Source: an uncultured Bacteroidales bacterium
Lineage (GTDB): Bacteria > Bacteroidota > Bacteroidia > Bacteroidales > Bacteroidaceae
NCBI GenBank assembly: GCA_937876995.1
Contig: CALEFD010000047.1
Span: 1-54,091, forward strand
Direction of reading: 5' to 3'
DNA length: 54,091 bases
Shown: positions 35,868 through 44,359 of the stretch, piece by piece
How positions within the stretch are numbered: the stretch's first letter is position 1
How the letters are laid out: every line of letters starts with the position of its first letter
Translations under genes and position numbers: made by a program
The notes under the pieces: generated by a model
Seen by the model: only the letters and a program-made list of their open reading frames with translations
Databases searched by the model: none
Told to the model about the DNA's origin: nothing

Positions 35868-37205
35868 ATGAAGATTGTAATAGCAGGAGCCGGCAATGTT
35901 GGTACCCATTTGGCAAAACTTCTTTCGGGCGAGAATCAGGATATTATTCTTATAGACGATGATTCCGAAAAGATTAACCGTTTGGATTCCAATTTCGATC
36001 TTCTTACTATAGATGCATCACCAACATCTTTCGTAGCACTGCGTGAAGCGGGAGTGGAAAAAGCAGACCTGTTTGTAGCAGTGACACCCGACGAAAGCAC
36101 TAATCTTGTAGCTTGTCAGCTTGCCAATGCACTTGGTGCAAAAAAGACTGTGGCAAGAATAGACAACTACGAATATATGCTCCAAAGGAATCGCGATTTC
36201 TTTACAAAGATGGGCATAGATTCGCTCATCTATCCGGAACTGCTTGCCGCAAAAGACATAGTAGATGGCATGAAGTTAAGCTGGATTCGCCAATGGTGGG
36301 AATTTGCAGGCGGAGCACTTGTCCTAATGGGCATAAAACTTAGAGAGAACGCACAAATTCTGAATACTCCGTTTTATATGTTAGGCAGCAACCTGCCGTA
36401 TCATATAGTAGCCATACTAAGAGACGGACACACTATCATCCCAGGTGGTAAGGACGTAATTCTTGCTGGCGACTTAGTCTATTTTATGACTATGAAAAAG
36501 CACATTCCTTACATTAAAAAGATAGCAGGTAAAGAAGAACTGCCGGATGTAAGAAATGTCATTATAATGGGTGGTAGCAGAATAGCAGTCAGAGCATCAC
36601 AATTGATGCCAGACTATATGAACCTAAAAATAATAGAGAGTGACATAGCCCGTTGCAACAGACTAACCGAGCTTGTAAGCAGCAAGGTTATGATTATAAA
36701 TGGCGATGGTAGAGATTTAAGTTTGCTTAATAGTGAAGGTATTGACCATACAGAGGCATTTATTGCATTAACAGATAGTTCAGAGACCAACATTCTGGCT
36801 TGTCTTGCAGCCAAACGTTTAGGCGTTACAAAGACTATTGCAGAAGTTGAGAACATTGACTACATAAGTATGGCTCAAAAATTGGATATAGGCACAGTTA
36901 TCAACAAAAAGAAAATTGCTGCCAGCCATATTTACCAAATGCTGTTAGATGCTGACGTAAGTAACTTTAAATGTCTAACCTTTGCAAATGCCGATGTTGC
37001 AGAGTTTAACGTAAGACCTGGAGCAAGGATAACAAAAAGTGCAGTTAAGGATATAATGTTACCACGTGGTGTTACCATAGGCGGACTTATTCGTAACAAA
37101 GAGGCTATTCTGGTAACAGGTAATACAAGAATTGAAGCAGATGACCACGTAGTGGTATTCTGTCTGGAAGGTATGATTAAAACAGTAGAAAAGTTTTTCA
37201 TTTGA
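35868..37205 (+). CDS. trkA: Trk potassium system regulatory subunit TrkA
   Basis: A 445-residue cytoplasmic protein with two repeated units, each an RCK/TrkA-N Rossmann fold and a TrkA-C domain. The first fold starts IVIAGAGNVGTHLAKLL, and the second starts VIIMGGSRIAVRASQL near residue 227. The first GxGxxG is complete; the second is altered, as is usual. It binds NAD(H) or ATP and gates the TrkH channel. It overlaps the trkH start by 4 bp (TTGA), so the two are coupled. Confidence 0.94.
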   Translation: MKIVIAGAGNVGTHLAKLLSGENQDIILIDDDSEKINRLDSNFDLLTIDASPTSFVALREAGVEKADLFVAVTPDESTNLVACQLANALGAKKTVARIDNYEYMLQRNRDFFTKMGIDSLIYPELLAAKDIVDGMKLSWIRQWWEFAGGALVLMGIKLRENAQILNTPFYMLGSNLPYHIVAILRDGHTIIPGGKDVILAGDLVYFMTMKKHIPYIKKIAGKEELPDVRNVIIMGGSRIAVRASQLMPDYMNLKIIESDIARCNRLTELVSSKVMIINGDGRDLSLLNSEGIDHTEAFIALTDSSETNILACLAAKRLGVTKTIAEVENIDYISMAQKLDIGTVINKKKIAASHIYQMLLDADVSNFKCLTFANADVAEFNVRPGARITKSAVKDIMLPRGVTIGGLIRNKEAILVTGNTRIEADDHVVVFCLEGMIKTVEKFFI

Positions 37206-38662
37206 TACACTTAAGACTCATAGAACGAATTGTTGGTATTCTGCTTCTTATTGAAGCGGGAATACTAATGCTATGTTCCTCTATACCACTTATCTACAAG
37301 GAGGACGATTTCTTTGCATTCATAATATCAGCCTTAATTACAGCATGCGCAGGTATGTTGTTTATTGCAACGGGAGGTTCAAACAGAGAGAGAGAAGTAC
37401 TGACCCGTAGAGACGGATATATTGTAGTAAGTATTTCATGGATTATCTTTTCTCTGTTCGGAGCTCTGCCATTTTATATAAGTGGTTACATACCGAACTT
37501 TACAGATGCATATTTTGAAACAATGTCCGGATTCACCACAACAGGTGCAACCATTATTAACGACATTGAGATAGTACCGCATGGTTTACTCTTCTGGAGA
37601 AGCCTGACCCAATGGATTGGCGGTTTGGGTATTGTATTCTTCACGGTGGCTGTACTACCTATTTTCGGTATAGGAGAAGTACAACTCTTTGCTGCAGAAG
37701 CTACCGGTCCAAAACGTGGTAAACTACACCCCAGAATAAGCGTCAGTGGTAGATGGATTTTGATAGTATATCTTCTTATTACCATACTGTGTACTATCAC
37801 TCTGAATATCTTTGGAATGAATTTCTTTGATAGTATCAATCACGCATTATGTACTGCTGCCACAGGTGGTTTTTCTACAAAAAATGCAAATCTTGCATTC
37901 TACGAATCAAAAGCTATAGAGAATACAATTGCATTCTATATGTTACTGTCTGGTATAAATTACGGTTTGCTATTTGTAGCTATCTTTAAAGGAAACATCA
38001 AAAAGATTATAGATGACACTGAATTCAAATGGTACGTGGGAATAATACTGCTTTTCACATTAATTGTTGGTATAAGTCTGTCAATCAGCAAACAATATGA
38101 TATACCGGAATCATTTAGACAGGCACTGTTTAACGTAGTTTCAATTATAACTACCACCGGATATACCATTACCGATTACACATTATGGCCTCCATTTATT
38201 TGGATGATACTTGGTTTTTGCATGTATTTTGGTGCATGTGGCGGTTCTACATCGGGAGGTGCCAAGATTATCAGGATTACCATTTTGATTAAAGCCATGC
38301 GTAATGAATTCAACAGAATCCTACATCCAAATGCTGTATTGCCCATAAGAATAAGCGATAAGGTTTTATCGTCGTCCATAAAACAGAGTGTGCTTACATT
38401 TATCATCTTTATGATTGCAATTGTCTTTGTTGGATGGTTCTTCTACATTGCAATAGGCCTGAATATTACCGATGCTTACGGCACATCGTTGGCATGTATC
38501 AGCAATATAGGTATTACCATAGGTGACCATGGTTGTAACATTTCGTGGGACGACATGCCAACCATAGGTAAATGGTTTTCTACCTTCTTAATGCTGATTG
38601 GACGTTTAGAGCTGTTTGCCGTTCTCATTCTGTTCACACCCGCATTCTGGAAGCACAGATAA
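37202..38662 (+). CDS. trkH: Trk potassium uptake channel subunit TrkH
   Basis: A 486-residue inner-membrane protein with four pore-loop units: TTTGATIIND near residue 112, TAATGGFST near 219, TTTGYTITDY near 317 and SNIGITIGDHG near 431. The glycines of these loops form the selectivity filter for K+. The start is taken as TTG at 37202, overlapping the trkA stop, because the following MIHLRLIERIVG matches the normal N-terminus and the next ATG is 22 residues in, within the first helix. Its last 57 bp overlap, on the other strand, the 3' end of the DUF4435 gene. Confidence 0.93.
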   Translation: MIHLRLIERIVGILLLIEAGILMLCSSIPLIYKEDDFFAFIISALITACAGMLFIATGGSNREREVLTRRDGYIVVSISWIIFSLFGALPFYISGYIPNFTDAYFETMSGFTTTGATIINDIEIVPHGLLFWRSLTQWIGGLGIVFFTVAVLPIFGIGEVQLFAAEATGPKRGKLHPRISVSGRWILIVYLLITILCTITLNIFGMNFFDSINHALCTAATGGFSTKNANLAFYESKAIENTIAFYMLLSGINYGLLFVAIFKGNIKKIIDDTEFKWYVGIILLFTLIVGISLSISKQYDIPESFRQALFNVVSIITTTGYTITDYTLWPPFIWMILGFCMYFGACGGSTSGGAKIIRITILIKAMRNEFNRILHPNAVLPIRISDKVLSSSIKQSVLTFIIFMIAIVFVGWFFYIAIGLNITDAYGTSLACISNIGITIGDHGCNISWDDMPTIGKWFSTFLMLIGRLELFAVLILFTPAFWKHR

Positions 38663-39664
38663 GGCATCGCTTTCTTTCATTTCCAAAAGAATACGTACAT
38701 CGCTACGCATTCTTTCGTATAGTTCACAATCTCTATAATGGGTATTCTTGCGTATTGCATCGTGCAGATTCATTTGGCTGTGTCTGTAAGAACTCAACTC
38801 ATTATTCAATTGTTCGGTATGAATAGCATATTTATAAATTTCCTGTTCTCGTTCGGTAATAAGTGACGAACATATAGGCGACAACACCTTATTTATTATA
38901 CACTCCAACATAGAATGCCCTCTAATAAACAGATAAGTATTATCTTCGTTTACACCCAGATCTTTTAATTCTGTAGATAAACGTTCAACCTCTTCTATAA
39001 AATCAGCATAGTTTCTTTTAAGGTATGCAATCTTCTTTTCTACACGTATAGATAAAAGAGACAAAGAATGATTCGGGTCCTTTACATTGATTGTCTTCAG
39101 GTTAACATCTTTACAGAAATCCAATATGCTATACTGATTATGTTTTTTGGCACCGTAGAACCAGACGCTCCATACAAAAAGAGGATAAACAATTTGGGAG
39201 TAGAGTTTAAAAAATACATCAAAATCTATCACCCTTCTATCGTTCAAAGTACACTGCACACAGATATTATGCAGACTTTCCGCATAACATTTGTAGTTCT
39301 CTATTGCATAAGCATAGGTATGCAATATATATGGATTCCTAATTATTTGAGTAGAGATCTCTGTCTTTCCTTGCAGTAGATAGTCATAATCACTATCTAC
39401 ACAAGCTATCATATTCTTTCCTAATGAACACTGTTGCAAACAAGATCTTATAGCAGATTTTTTTCCTTTTACCAAACTTGTACGAGAAGGAAGCATTATC
39501 TGAAAACATCTCTCTTCGTCTTCAAATTCTTCCAATAAAAGACGCCAGAAAGCTATATCGTCGTAGCTCTCAACGTAGGCAACTATTCTCTGTTTTTTAC
39601 CCGAATAGAACTTATTCAGTGCCGCTACATACCTGGAATTTACATTATCTGTCAGCCTTTTCAT
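38606..39664 (-). CDS. DUF4435 (TOPRIM nuclease-like) protein, AriB-like partner
   Basis: A 352-residue protein. The N-terminal third fits a TOPRIM fold: a glutamate in VAYVESYDD (E32), the DxD-type CVDSDYDYLL (D90, D92, D94), and then YAIENYKCYAESL near residue 121, a hallmark of DUF4435. The rest is helical and poorly conserved. In the PARIS defence system the DUF4435 subunit AriB is a toxic TOPRIM nuclease held by the ATPase AriA, and the gene order is ATPase then DUF4435, as here. The gene overlaps the upstream ATPase gene by 4 bp. The whole arrangement fits an effector controlled by a sensor ATPase, but the activity is inferred. The 3' end overlaps trkH by 57 bp. Confidence 0.75.
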   Translation of the reverse strand: MKRLTDNVNSRYVAALNKFYSGKKQRIVAYVESYDDIAFWRLLLEEFEDEERCFQIMLPSRTSLVKGKKSAIRSCLQQCSLGKNMIACVDSDYDYLLQGKTEISTQIIRNPYILHTYAYAIENYKCYAESLHNICVQCTLNDRRVIDFDVFFKLYSQIVYPLFVWSVWFYGAKKHNQYSILDFCKDVNLKTINVKDPNHSLSLLSIRVEKKIAYLKRNYADFIEEVERLSTELKDLGVNEDNTYLFIRGHSMLECIINKVLSPICSSLITEREQEIYKYAIHTEQLNNELSSYRHSQMNLHDAIRKNTHYRDCELYERMRSDVRILLEMKESDALSVLPECGCEQNENGKQL

Positions 39665-40482
39665 TGCACAGTTATGTCATCTACCTCTGTAACCACATCC
39701 ATCCAACCGTCCATAATAACAGCAGGAGAATGGGTTGTCAGAATGATTTGAGCATTTGGATTCATAGTGCGTATTGCCGATATCAGTTTCTGTTGCCATT
39801 CTATATGCAGCGAAACTTCCGGTTCATCCATAAAAATTGCACAAGGCTTCATATCTTGTACAAGCAGTGTGAGTAAGATAACCAACAGTTGCTTTTCTCC
39901 CGACGACAGACTATATGGTAACAACCTTACTCCGCTCTGATCAAAAAGTATCTCATTACTGTCACGTACTATTTTCTTTCCTGTTTCAGCAAACATAGAA
40001 TCAACAAAATCAAGGAATTCTTTCTTCTTTGCCGATGTCTGCTGAGCTAAAAGAATTTTATCGGGAGTACCTGAGGTCAGCAATTCTATTGTTCGGTTAC
40101 CTATGTTAACCTGATAATCCAGATATCTTCTTTGCAATTTATATATCTGCCAATCAAGTTCCGATACAACATTCCTGTCTGCCATTTTCTCTAACAGATT
40201 ACTGTGCATCAATGGTCTATCCACACATCTTATTACATCGTAGGCAATTATCTCTGCTTCCGGCGGATAAAAGTTAATCTTAACATCTGTGCATTCATCA
40301 TCGCTATTCCCCGACAAATAATCCAGTCTGGAAACAGCTTTATTCAGAATAGTACTCTTACCGGCGCCATTCACACCACTTAATATGTTTATATCGGGAC
40401 GCAATTCCCATATAATATGCTTGATACCCCACATAGATTTAATCTCTATGCTGCTTATTCTTTCTGCCTGAATTTTGCCCAT
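39661..40482 (-). CDS. AAA/ABC-type ATPase paired with DUF4435, AriA-like
   Basis: A 273-residue ATPase of the SMC/ABC-like AAA type seen in OLD and PARIS systems. All key motifs are intact: Walker A GVNGAGKST (residues 36-44), signature SLSSGEKQ (181-188), Walker B CAIFMDE with D209 and E210, the PEVSLH D-loop region, and the switch histidine in TTHSP (H241). It is shorter than the AriA proteins I know of, with a small insert between Walker A and the signature. The frame is open to a TTG at 40512, but that codon lies in the -7 element, so the ATG at 40482 is chosen. The stop overlaps the start of the DUF4435 gene by 4 bp. Confidence 0.78.
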   Translation of the reverse strand: MGKIQAERISSIEIKSMWGIKHIIWELRPDINILSGVNGAGKSTILNKAVSRLDYLSGNSDDECTDVKINFYPPEAEIIAYDVIRCVDRPLMHSNLLEKMADRNVVSELDWQIYKLQRRYLDYQVNIGNRTIELLTSGTPDKILLAQQTSAKKKEFLDFVDSMFAETGKKIVRDSNEILFDQSGVRLLPYSLSSGEKQLLVILLTLLVQDMKPCAIFMDEPEVSLHIEWQQKLISAIRTMNPNAQIILTTHSPAVIMDGWMDVVTEVDDITVQ

Positions 40483-40509
40483 AGTGATGCAATTTTTAGA
40501 ATGTTTCCC

Positions 40510-40517
40510 CAAAAGTA
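40510..40517 (-). promoter_or_regulatory. -7 element of the ATPase-DUF4435 pair
   Basis: TACTTTTG on the minus strand matches TAnnTTTG. Transcription should start near 40503, about 20 nt before the ATG at 40482. A TTTG occurs 24 bp upstream, longer than usual. The pair thus has its own promoter. Confidence 0.45.
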
Positions 40518-40601
40518 AAAAAAGAAATCAACAATTAGATACAAAACAGATATAACTTTCTGCTTTAATTCAATATTTAGTGTTCTACAAATGTAAAAGG
40601 A

Positions 40602-41672
40602 TTATTTAGATTTCAAATCTTCCTTAGTTAATGCTTGACAAGATTGAATGAGGTATTGAGATTCACTACCAACAATCAAACCATTGTTGTCTTCATTGAA
40701 ACAACTAACATATACATTGTGTCCGCCTTCAGACGGTTTTATCTCATTTGTTCTTGCTACAACAAGTCCTGTAAGCACCTTATTATTATCCGTCGATTTA
40801 CCAGGGGTAATCATTCCAGAATTTGTACATTCATCTATCGATGCCACTTCGAATGCACAAGCTGCAACACCTCCGGTCTCTACACTTCCGGATTCTACTG
40901 TAGCTCCTACAACTTTTCCTTTGTTATGGGAATTTATCATTGTTCCCTCGCATATCGCAACAAGTCCGGCTACATAATGTTTGGAGTTCTCTACTATTCT
41001 ACCTCCTATAACTTCGCCTTCATTTATGCAATCTCTCATTGTAGCTTTATGAAGAGTTCCTGTCAAACCTCCGATGCTTATATTTTTAGTTGCTCTTGAA
41101 GGGCCTACTATCTGGCCAAAATTCTTACAATTTATAATATCCGCATCTGCTCTTCCTACCACAGAACCTATATATGTTGTAAACTCTGACGATATATTAG
41201 ACGCGTCAATCTTTGCAGAGATGTTTAAATTTGAAATTGAACCATATTGAACATATCCAAAGAAACCAAACACATCTGCATCAGGTTTTGCAATCAGAGT
41301 TCCTGTAATTGTATGTCCATTACCATCAAAATTTCCCTTAAATCTGCGCGATCTACTTCCTACCGGTTCCCATTTTGTCTCAGCTATTATCAAATCGGTT
41401 TCCAGACGTATATATTCGCTCTCAAAGTTTTTTCCTAACTTTACTTGCTCTGCGAAATATTTGAATTGTTCAGGTGAGGTTATAACGTATGGTTCGGAAA
41501 AGGTGCCATTACCTTTTTCAAATGTTTTGGCCATAGTTGTTTCATTATTCAAAACACATTCAGAATCCTCTCCTGAATTATTTGGAGAAAACTCTTCATT
41601 GCTGTTAGAACATGCAATTAGGAACAAACTAACCAAAATCAAACATTTTGCTAATGCAACTCTTTTTTCCAT
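40602..41672 (-). CDS. Lipoprotein with GLUG-like repeats
   Basis: A 356-residue surface or periplasmic lipoprotein. The signal peptide ends in LFLIACSNS, with the lipid-bearing cysteine at residue 21. From about residue 95 the protein has beta-rich repeats of about 20-30 residues with short glycine turns (FKGNFDGNGHTITG, GFFGYVQYGSISNLN, ISIGGLTGTLHKATMRDCINEGEVIGG, GLVAICEGTMINSHNKGKVVG). These resemble the GLUG-repeat beta-helices of Bacteroidales adhesin and cell-wall proteins. No enzyme residues are evident, so a binding or adhesion role is likely. The gene is alone, divergent from the MATE gene, with its own -7 element 22 bp upstream. Confidence 0.7.
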   Translation of the reverse strand: MEKRVALAKCLILVSLFLIACSNSNEEFSPNNSGEDSECVLNNETTMAKTFEKGNGTFSEPYVITSPEQFKYFAEQVKLGKNFESEYIRLETDLIIAETKWEPVGSRSRRFKGNFDGNGHTITGTLIAKPDADVFGFFGYVQYGSISNLNISAKIDASNISSEFTTYIGSVVGRADADIINCKNFGQIVGPSRATKNISIGGLTGTLHKATMRDCINEGEVIGGRIVENSKHYVAGLVAICEGTMINSHNKGKVVGATVESGSVETGGVAACAFEVASIDECTNSGMITPGKSTDNNKVLTGLVVARTNEIKPSEGGHNVYVSCFNEDNNGLIVGSESQYLIQSCQALTKEDLKSK

Positions 41673-41693
41673 AACCAGTTAAGCAATCGGCTG

Positions 41694-41701
41694 CAAAATT
41701 A
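41694..41701 (-). promoter_or_regulatory. -7 element of the GLUG-like lipoprotein gene
   Basis: TAATTTTG on the minus strand matches TAnnTTTG, 21 bp before the start codon. The upstream half is only a weak GTTG. Confidence 0.45.
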
Positions 41702-41840
41702 GTGATTATTTTTATACAACAATTATTAATTGTAAAATTTTAATCACCCACACCAATATTATTTTTCCACAGTATCGCAACTTGCTGATATTCTTTGCAT
41801 TAACAAATCTTCAAGCTTTATATAAAATTTAATAAAAGAG

Positions 41841-41878
41841 CATTACGCCACTAATAAACACCATTACACCACTAGTAA
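41841..41878. repeat. Pair of 17-bp direct repeats between two divergent genes
   Basis: CATTACGCCACTAATAA (41841-41857) and CATTACACCACTAGTAA (41862-41878) agree at 15 of 17 positions and are exactly 21 bp apart, two helical turns, as expected for a dimeric regulator. They lie in the 382-bp gap between the GLUG-like lipoprotein and the MATE gene; the rest of the gap is AT-rich with no other feature than promoters. Confidence 0.4.
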
Positions 41879-41961
41879 GCAACAACTCATTAAATTTTAA
41901 CACATTGAACAAAAATGAACAAAACTATTTTAAAAAACCTGAAATATAGCATAGGCAATAA

Positions 41962-41993
41962 TTTGCCAATCAAAATCAGTTTGAGTAAATTCG
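41962..41993 (+). promoter_or_regulatory. Promoter of the MATE gene
   Basis: TTTG (41962-41965), a 20-bp spacer and TAAATTCG (41986-41993), one base off the consensus. The start of transcription would be near 42000, which rules out the GTG at 41998 as start codon. Confidence 0.5.
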
Positions 41994-42054
41994 CAATGTG
42001 ATTGGCACCGATTGTTATATAGAAGAAAAAAGACGCCAAGCAGACCGGCACACT

Positions 42055-43407
42055 ATGATGACTCAGGAACCGGTCCGTAAACTTATACTGAAGTTAGCTG
42101 TCCCTACCATAATCAGTATGAGCGTTACAGCCATGTACAATCTGGTAGATTCATACTTTATAGGTCATCTCAGTACCAATGCCACAGCCGGGGTAGGTAT
42201 AGCATTTGCTTATCAATCATTTATACAAGCTATTGGATTCTTTTTCGGTTCCGGTTCCGGAAATTATATTTCAAGAGCTTTGGGTGCAAGAAAAGAGGCT
42301 GATGCCGAATATATGGCATCGACAGGATTCTTTTCTTCTTTTATAGTAGGTACTGTTATTACCCTATTTGGTCTGATTTTCATTCACCCTTTTGCAAAGC
42401 TACTTGGAGCCACACCCGAAATTGAAGGATATGCAACAGATTACCTGCGCTATCTGCTTATTGCTGCTCCTATAATGATTTCACAAATGGTTTTAAACAA
42501 CCAATTACGATTACAGGGCAATGCTTCGCAGGCTATGATAGGTCTGGTTTCCGGAGCTATAATCAACATCATATTAGATCCTATTTTTATATATCACCTG
42601 AATCTGGGCGTTTCGGGTGCATCACTGGCAACTATGATAAGTCAGACAATATCATGGTGTATCTTGTTTACTATTACAACATTCAAAGGCAATGTCCATA
42701 TTCGCATAAAACGATTCAAACCTACTGCATATTACTACAAGAATATATTTGGAGGAGGCATACCATCATTTTTAAGGCAATCGTTGGGGTGTATAGCAAC
42801 CATACTGTTAAATTGGGGAGCAGCTGAATTTGCCGTTCCCGGAGAAGAGTCATCTACCATTGCCGCATTTGCTGTAGTATCCAGAATTATGCTGTTCGCC
42901 ATGTCAATAATTTTGGGTTTCGGACAGGGCTTTCAACCTGTATGCGGTTATAACTGGGGCGCAGAATTATACAAAAGGGTTAAAGAATCGTATCTGTTTA
43001 CAATGAAAACAAGTACCATCATTATATGCTCTATGTCTGCAGCAGGAATAATTTTTGCACCGGAAATTGTAGCATTCTTCCGTGACGAAGATCCCATACT
43101 CATAGAGATAGGAGCACGCGTGCTACGCTGGCAATGTCTGGCTTTTCCTTTTGTTGGTTTGACTACCCCCACCAATATGCTGCTGCAAAATATCTGCAGA
43201 ACCTTGCCGGCTACAATTTTAGCCATGAGCAGACAAGGTCTGTTCTTTATTCCCGCTATACTTATAGTACCACAGATATGGGGTATTCGCGGATTGGAAG
43301 CCACCATGGCTATTGCCGATACATGTACATTTCTATTGGCGCTACCTTTTGTTATAGGTATTCTGAATGAATTGTCGGCTAAAGAAAAAGTATCTAATAA
43401 GCAGTGA
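42055..43407 (+). CDS. MATE family efflux transporter
   Basis: A 450-residue inner-membrane exporter with 12 predicted helices, which uses Na+ or H+ to pump out drugs or metabolites. The start TQEPVRKLILKLAVPTIISMSVTAMYNLVDSYFIG is a classic MATE opening, and the second half begins around residue 235 (FGGGIPSFLRQSLGC) with the same pattern. The frame continues upstream to a GTG at 41998, but that codon lies at the expected transcription start. The ATG at 42055, or the next one at 42058, fits better. The substrate is unknown. The gene ends 7 bp before the convergent HAD gene. Confidence 0.88.
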   Translation: MMTQEPVRKLILKLAVPTIISMSVTAMYNLVDSYFIGHLSTNATAGVGIAFAYQSFIQAIGFFFGSGSGNYISRALGARKEADAEYMASTGFFSSFIVGTVITLFGLIFIHPFAKLLGATPEIEGYATDYLRYLLIAAPIMISQMVLNNQLRLQGNASQAMIGLVSGAIINIILDPIFIYHLNLGVSGASLATMISQTISWCILFTITTFKGNVHIRIKRFKPTAYYYKNIFGGGIPSFLRQSLGCIATILLNWGAAEFAVPGEESSTIAAFAVVSRIMLFAMSIILGFGQGFQPVCGYNWGAELYKRVKESYLFTMKTSTIIICSMSAAGIIFAPEIVAFFRDEDPILIEIGARVLRWQCLAFPFVGLTTPTNMLLQNICRTLPATILAMSRQGLFFIPAILIVPQIWGIRGLEATMAIADTCTFLLALPFVIGILNELSAKEKVSNKQ

Positions 43408-43414
43408 CAGCAGT

Positions 43415-44263
43415 TTATATTTTACTCTGATTCTTTTTTTCCATTTTATGGAATATGCTGTCGGTTTTTATCTTTGCCATTGTTGCCATTACAGCGTTGT
43501 ATAGTTCACCTCCCCTGCGATAATCACCGGGACACGCAAAATTTACTCTTCCTCGCTTTACCAGATTTTTTGCCTGAGCTCTGCTGTTATCTACATTCTC
43601 TTTGAAAATGGCAATAGAGTGTCCACCTTCAGATTTGATAATTCTCATACTTGGAATGTCGGTTTCACCATCACCCAAATATATCATATTCTGGAATGGC
43701 ACCGGACGACCTTCGTCCGGCATGGAGTCATTAATTTTTGAGTTTTCGTAGATTTCATATATGCCTTTATTTATCATAAAAATAAATTGGGTCTTCGATG
43801 TAAAATCTACTGCAACCGCCGGCCAGATGGCTTCATCATTTTCATACATAAATGAACAAGCATATATCTGCTTAAAGTATTTTGCAATGGATGTACCTTC
43901 TATCAATTCCTTCAAACCGGACGATATTATATAGTGTTCCACATTTACACCCATCTTCCTACCCTCCTCGTTTATCATTGGGAACCAATCTTCTACTCCC
44001 TGATATAGCTCTATACCCTTGCCAAATTCCACAAACTGTTGTCTTTTGATGCTTAATCCGCCTGCTTTGGCTTTATCCACCATTAGCTTCATATAGCTTA
44101 AAATAGAGCTGGCATCCTGTTGTTTTGCCAGTTTGTATGCGTCATCCCAAAAGGTATTCTTCTCTTTCAAGCCAATGGCATTCATAAAATCATACTCCTG
44201 CATATTTGCAGGCGATAAAGTGCCATCGAAATCATACATTAATGCTACTGTAGGAACTTTCAT
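43415..44263 (-). CDS. HAD-superfamily phosphatase-like hydrolase
   Basis: A 282-residue cytoplasmic protein. Motif I is MYDFDGTLSP (residues 9-18), with the nucleophilic aspartate first and a second Asp two positions on. Motif II is the serine region in HYIISSGLKELIEG near 115, and motif IV is IYLGDGETDIPSM near 195. A helical cap of about 80 residues lies between motifs I and II. It belongs to the HAD phosphatases that act on small phosphorylated metabolites; the substrate is unknown. The gene faces the MATE gene and has a divergent neighbour, queA. Confidence 0.8.
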   Translation of the reverse strand: MKVPTVALMYDFDGTLSPANMQEYDFMNAIGLKEKNTFWDDAYKLAKQQDASSILSYMKLMVDKAKAGGLSIKRQQFVEFGKGIELYQGVEDWFPMINEEGRKMGVNVEHYIISSGLKELIEGTSIAKYFKQIYACSFMYENDEAIWPAVAVDFTSKTQFIFMINKGIYEIYENSKINDSMPDEGRPVPFQNMIYLGDGETDIPSMRIIKSEGGHSIAIFKENVDNSRAQAKNLVKRGRVNFACPGDYRRGGELYNAVMATMAKIKTDSIFHKMEKKNQSKI

Positions 44264-44332
44264 TCAATCTATTTTTTTTTACAAAAATACCTTTTTATTC
44301 TTGTATTAGAAATCTGATACCACATAAATGTG

Positions 44333-44340
44333 TAATTTTG
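44333..44340 (+). promoter_or_regulatory. -7 element of queA
   Basis: TAATTTTG matches TAnnTTTG and ends 19 bp before the ATG at 44360, which would leave a leader of about 14 nt. No clear -33 match is at the right distance. Confidence 0.4.
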
Positions 44341-44359
44341 CCGATGAAAACCATAGATT

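Noticed and set aside
38606..40482. Firm naming as PARIS (ariA/ariB)
   Set aside because: The domain logic agrees, but the ATPase is short and the chromosomal setting is housekeeping; without profile or structure searches the names are not justified.
40483..40512. TTG start of the ATPase at 40512
   Set aside because: The codon lies inside the -7 promoter element, so it cannot be in the message.
41998..42054. GTG start of the MATE gene
   Set aside because: It coincides with the expected transcription start; the ATG at 42055 gives the family N-terminus.
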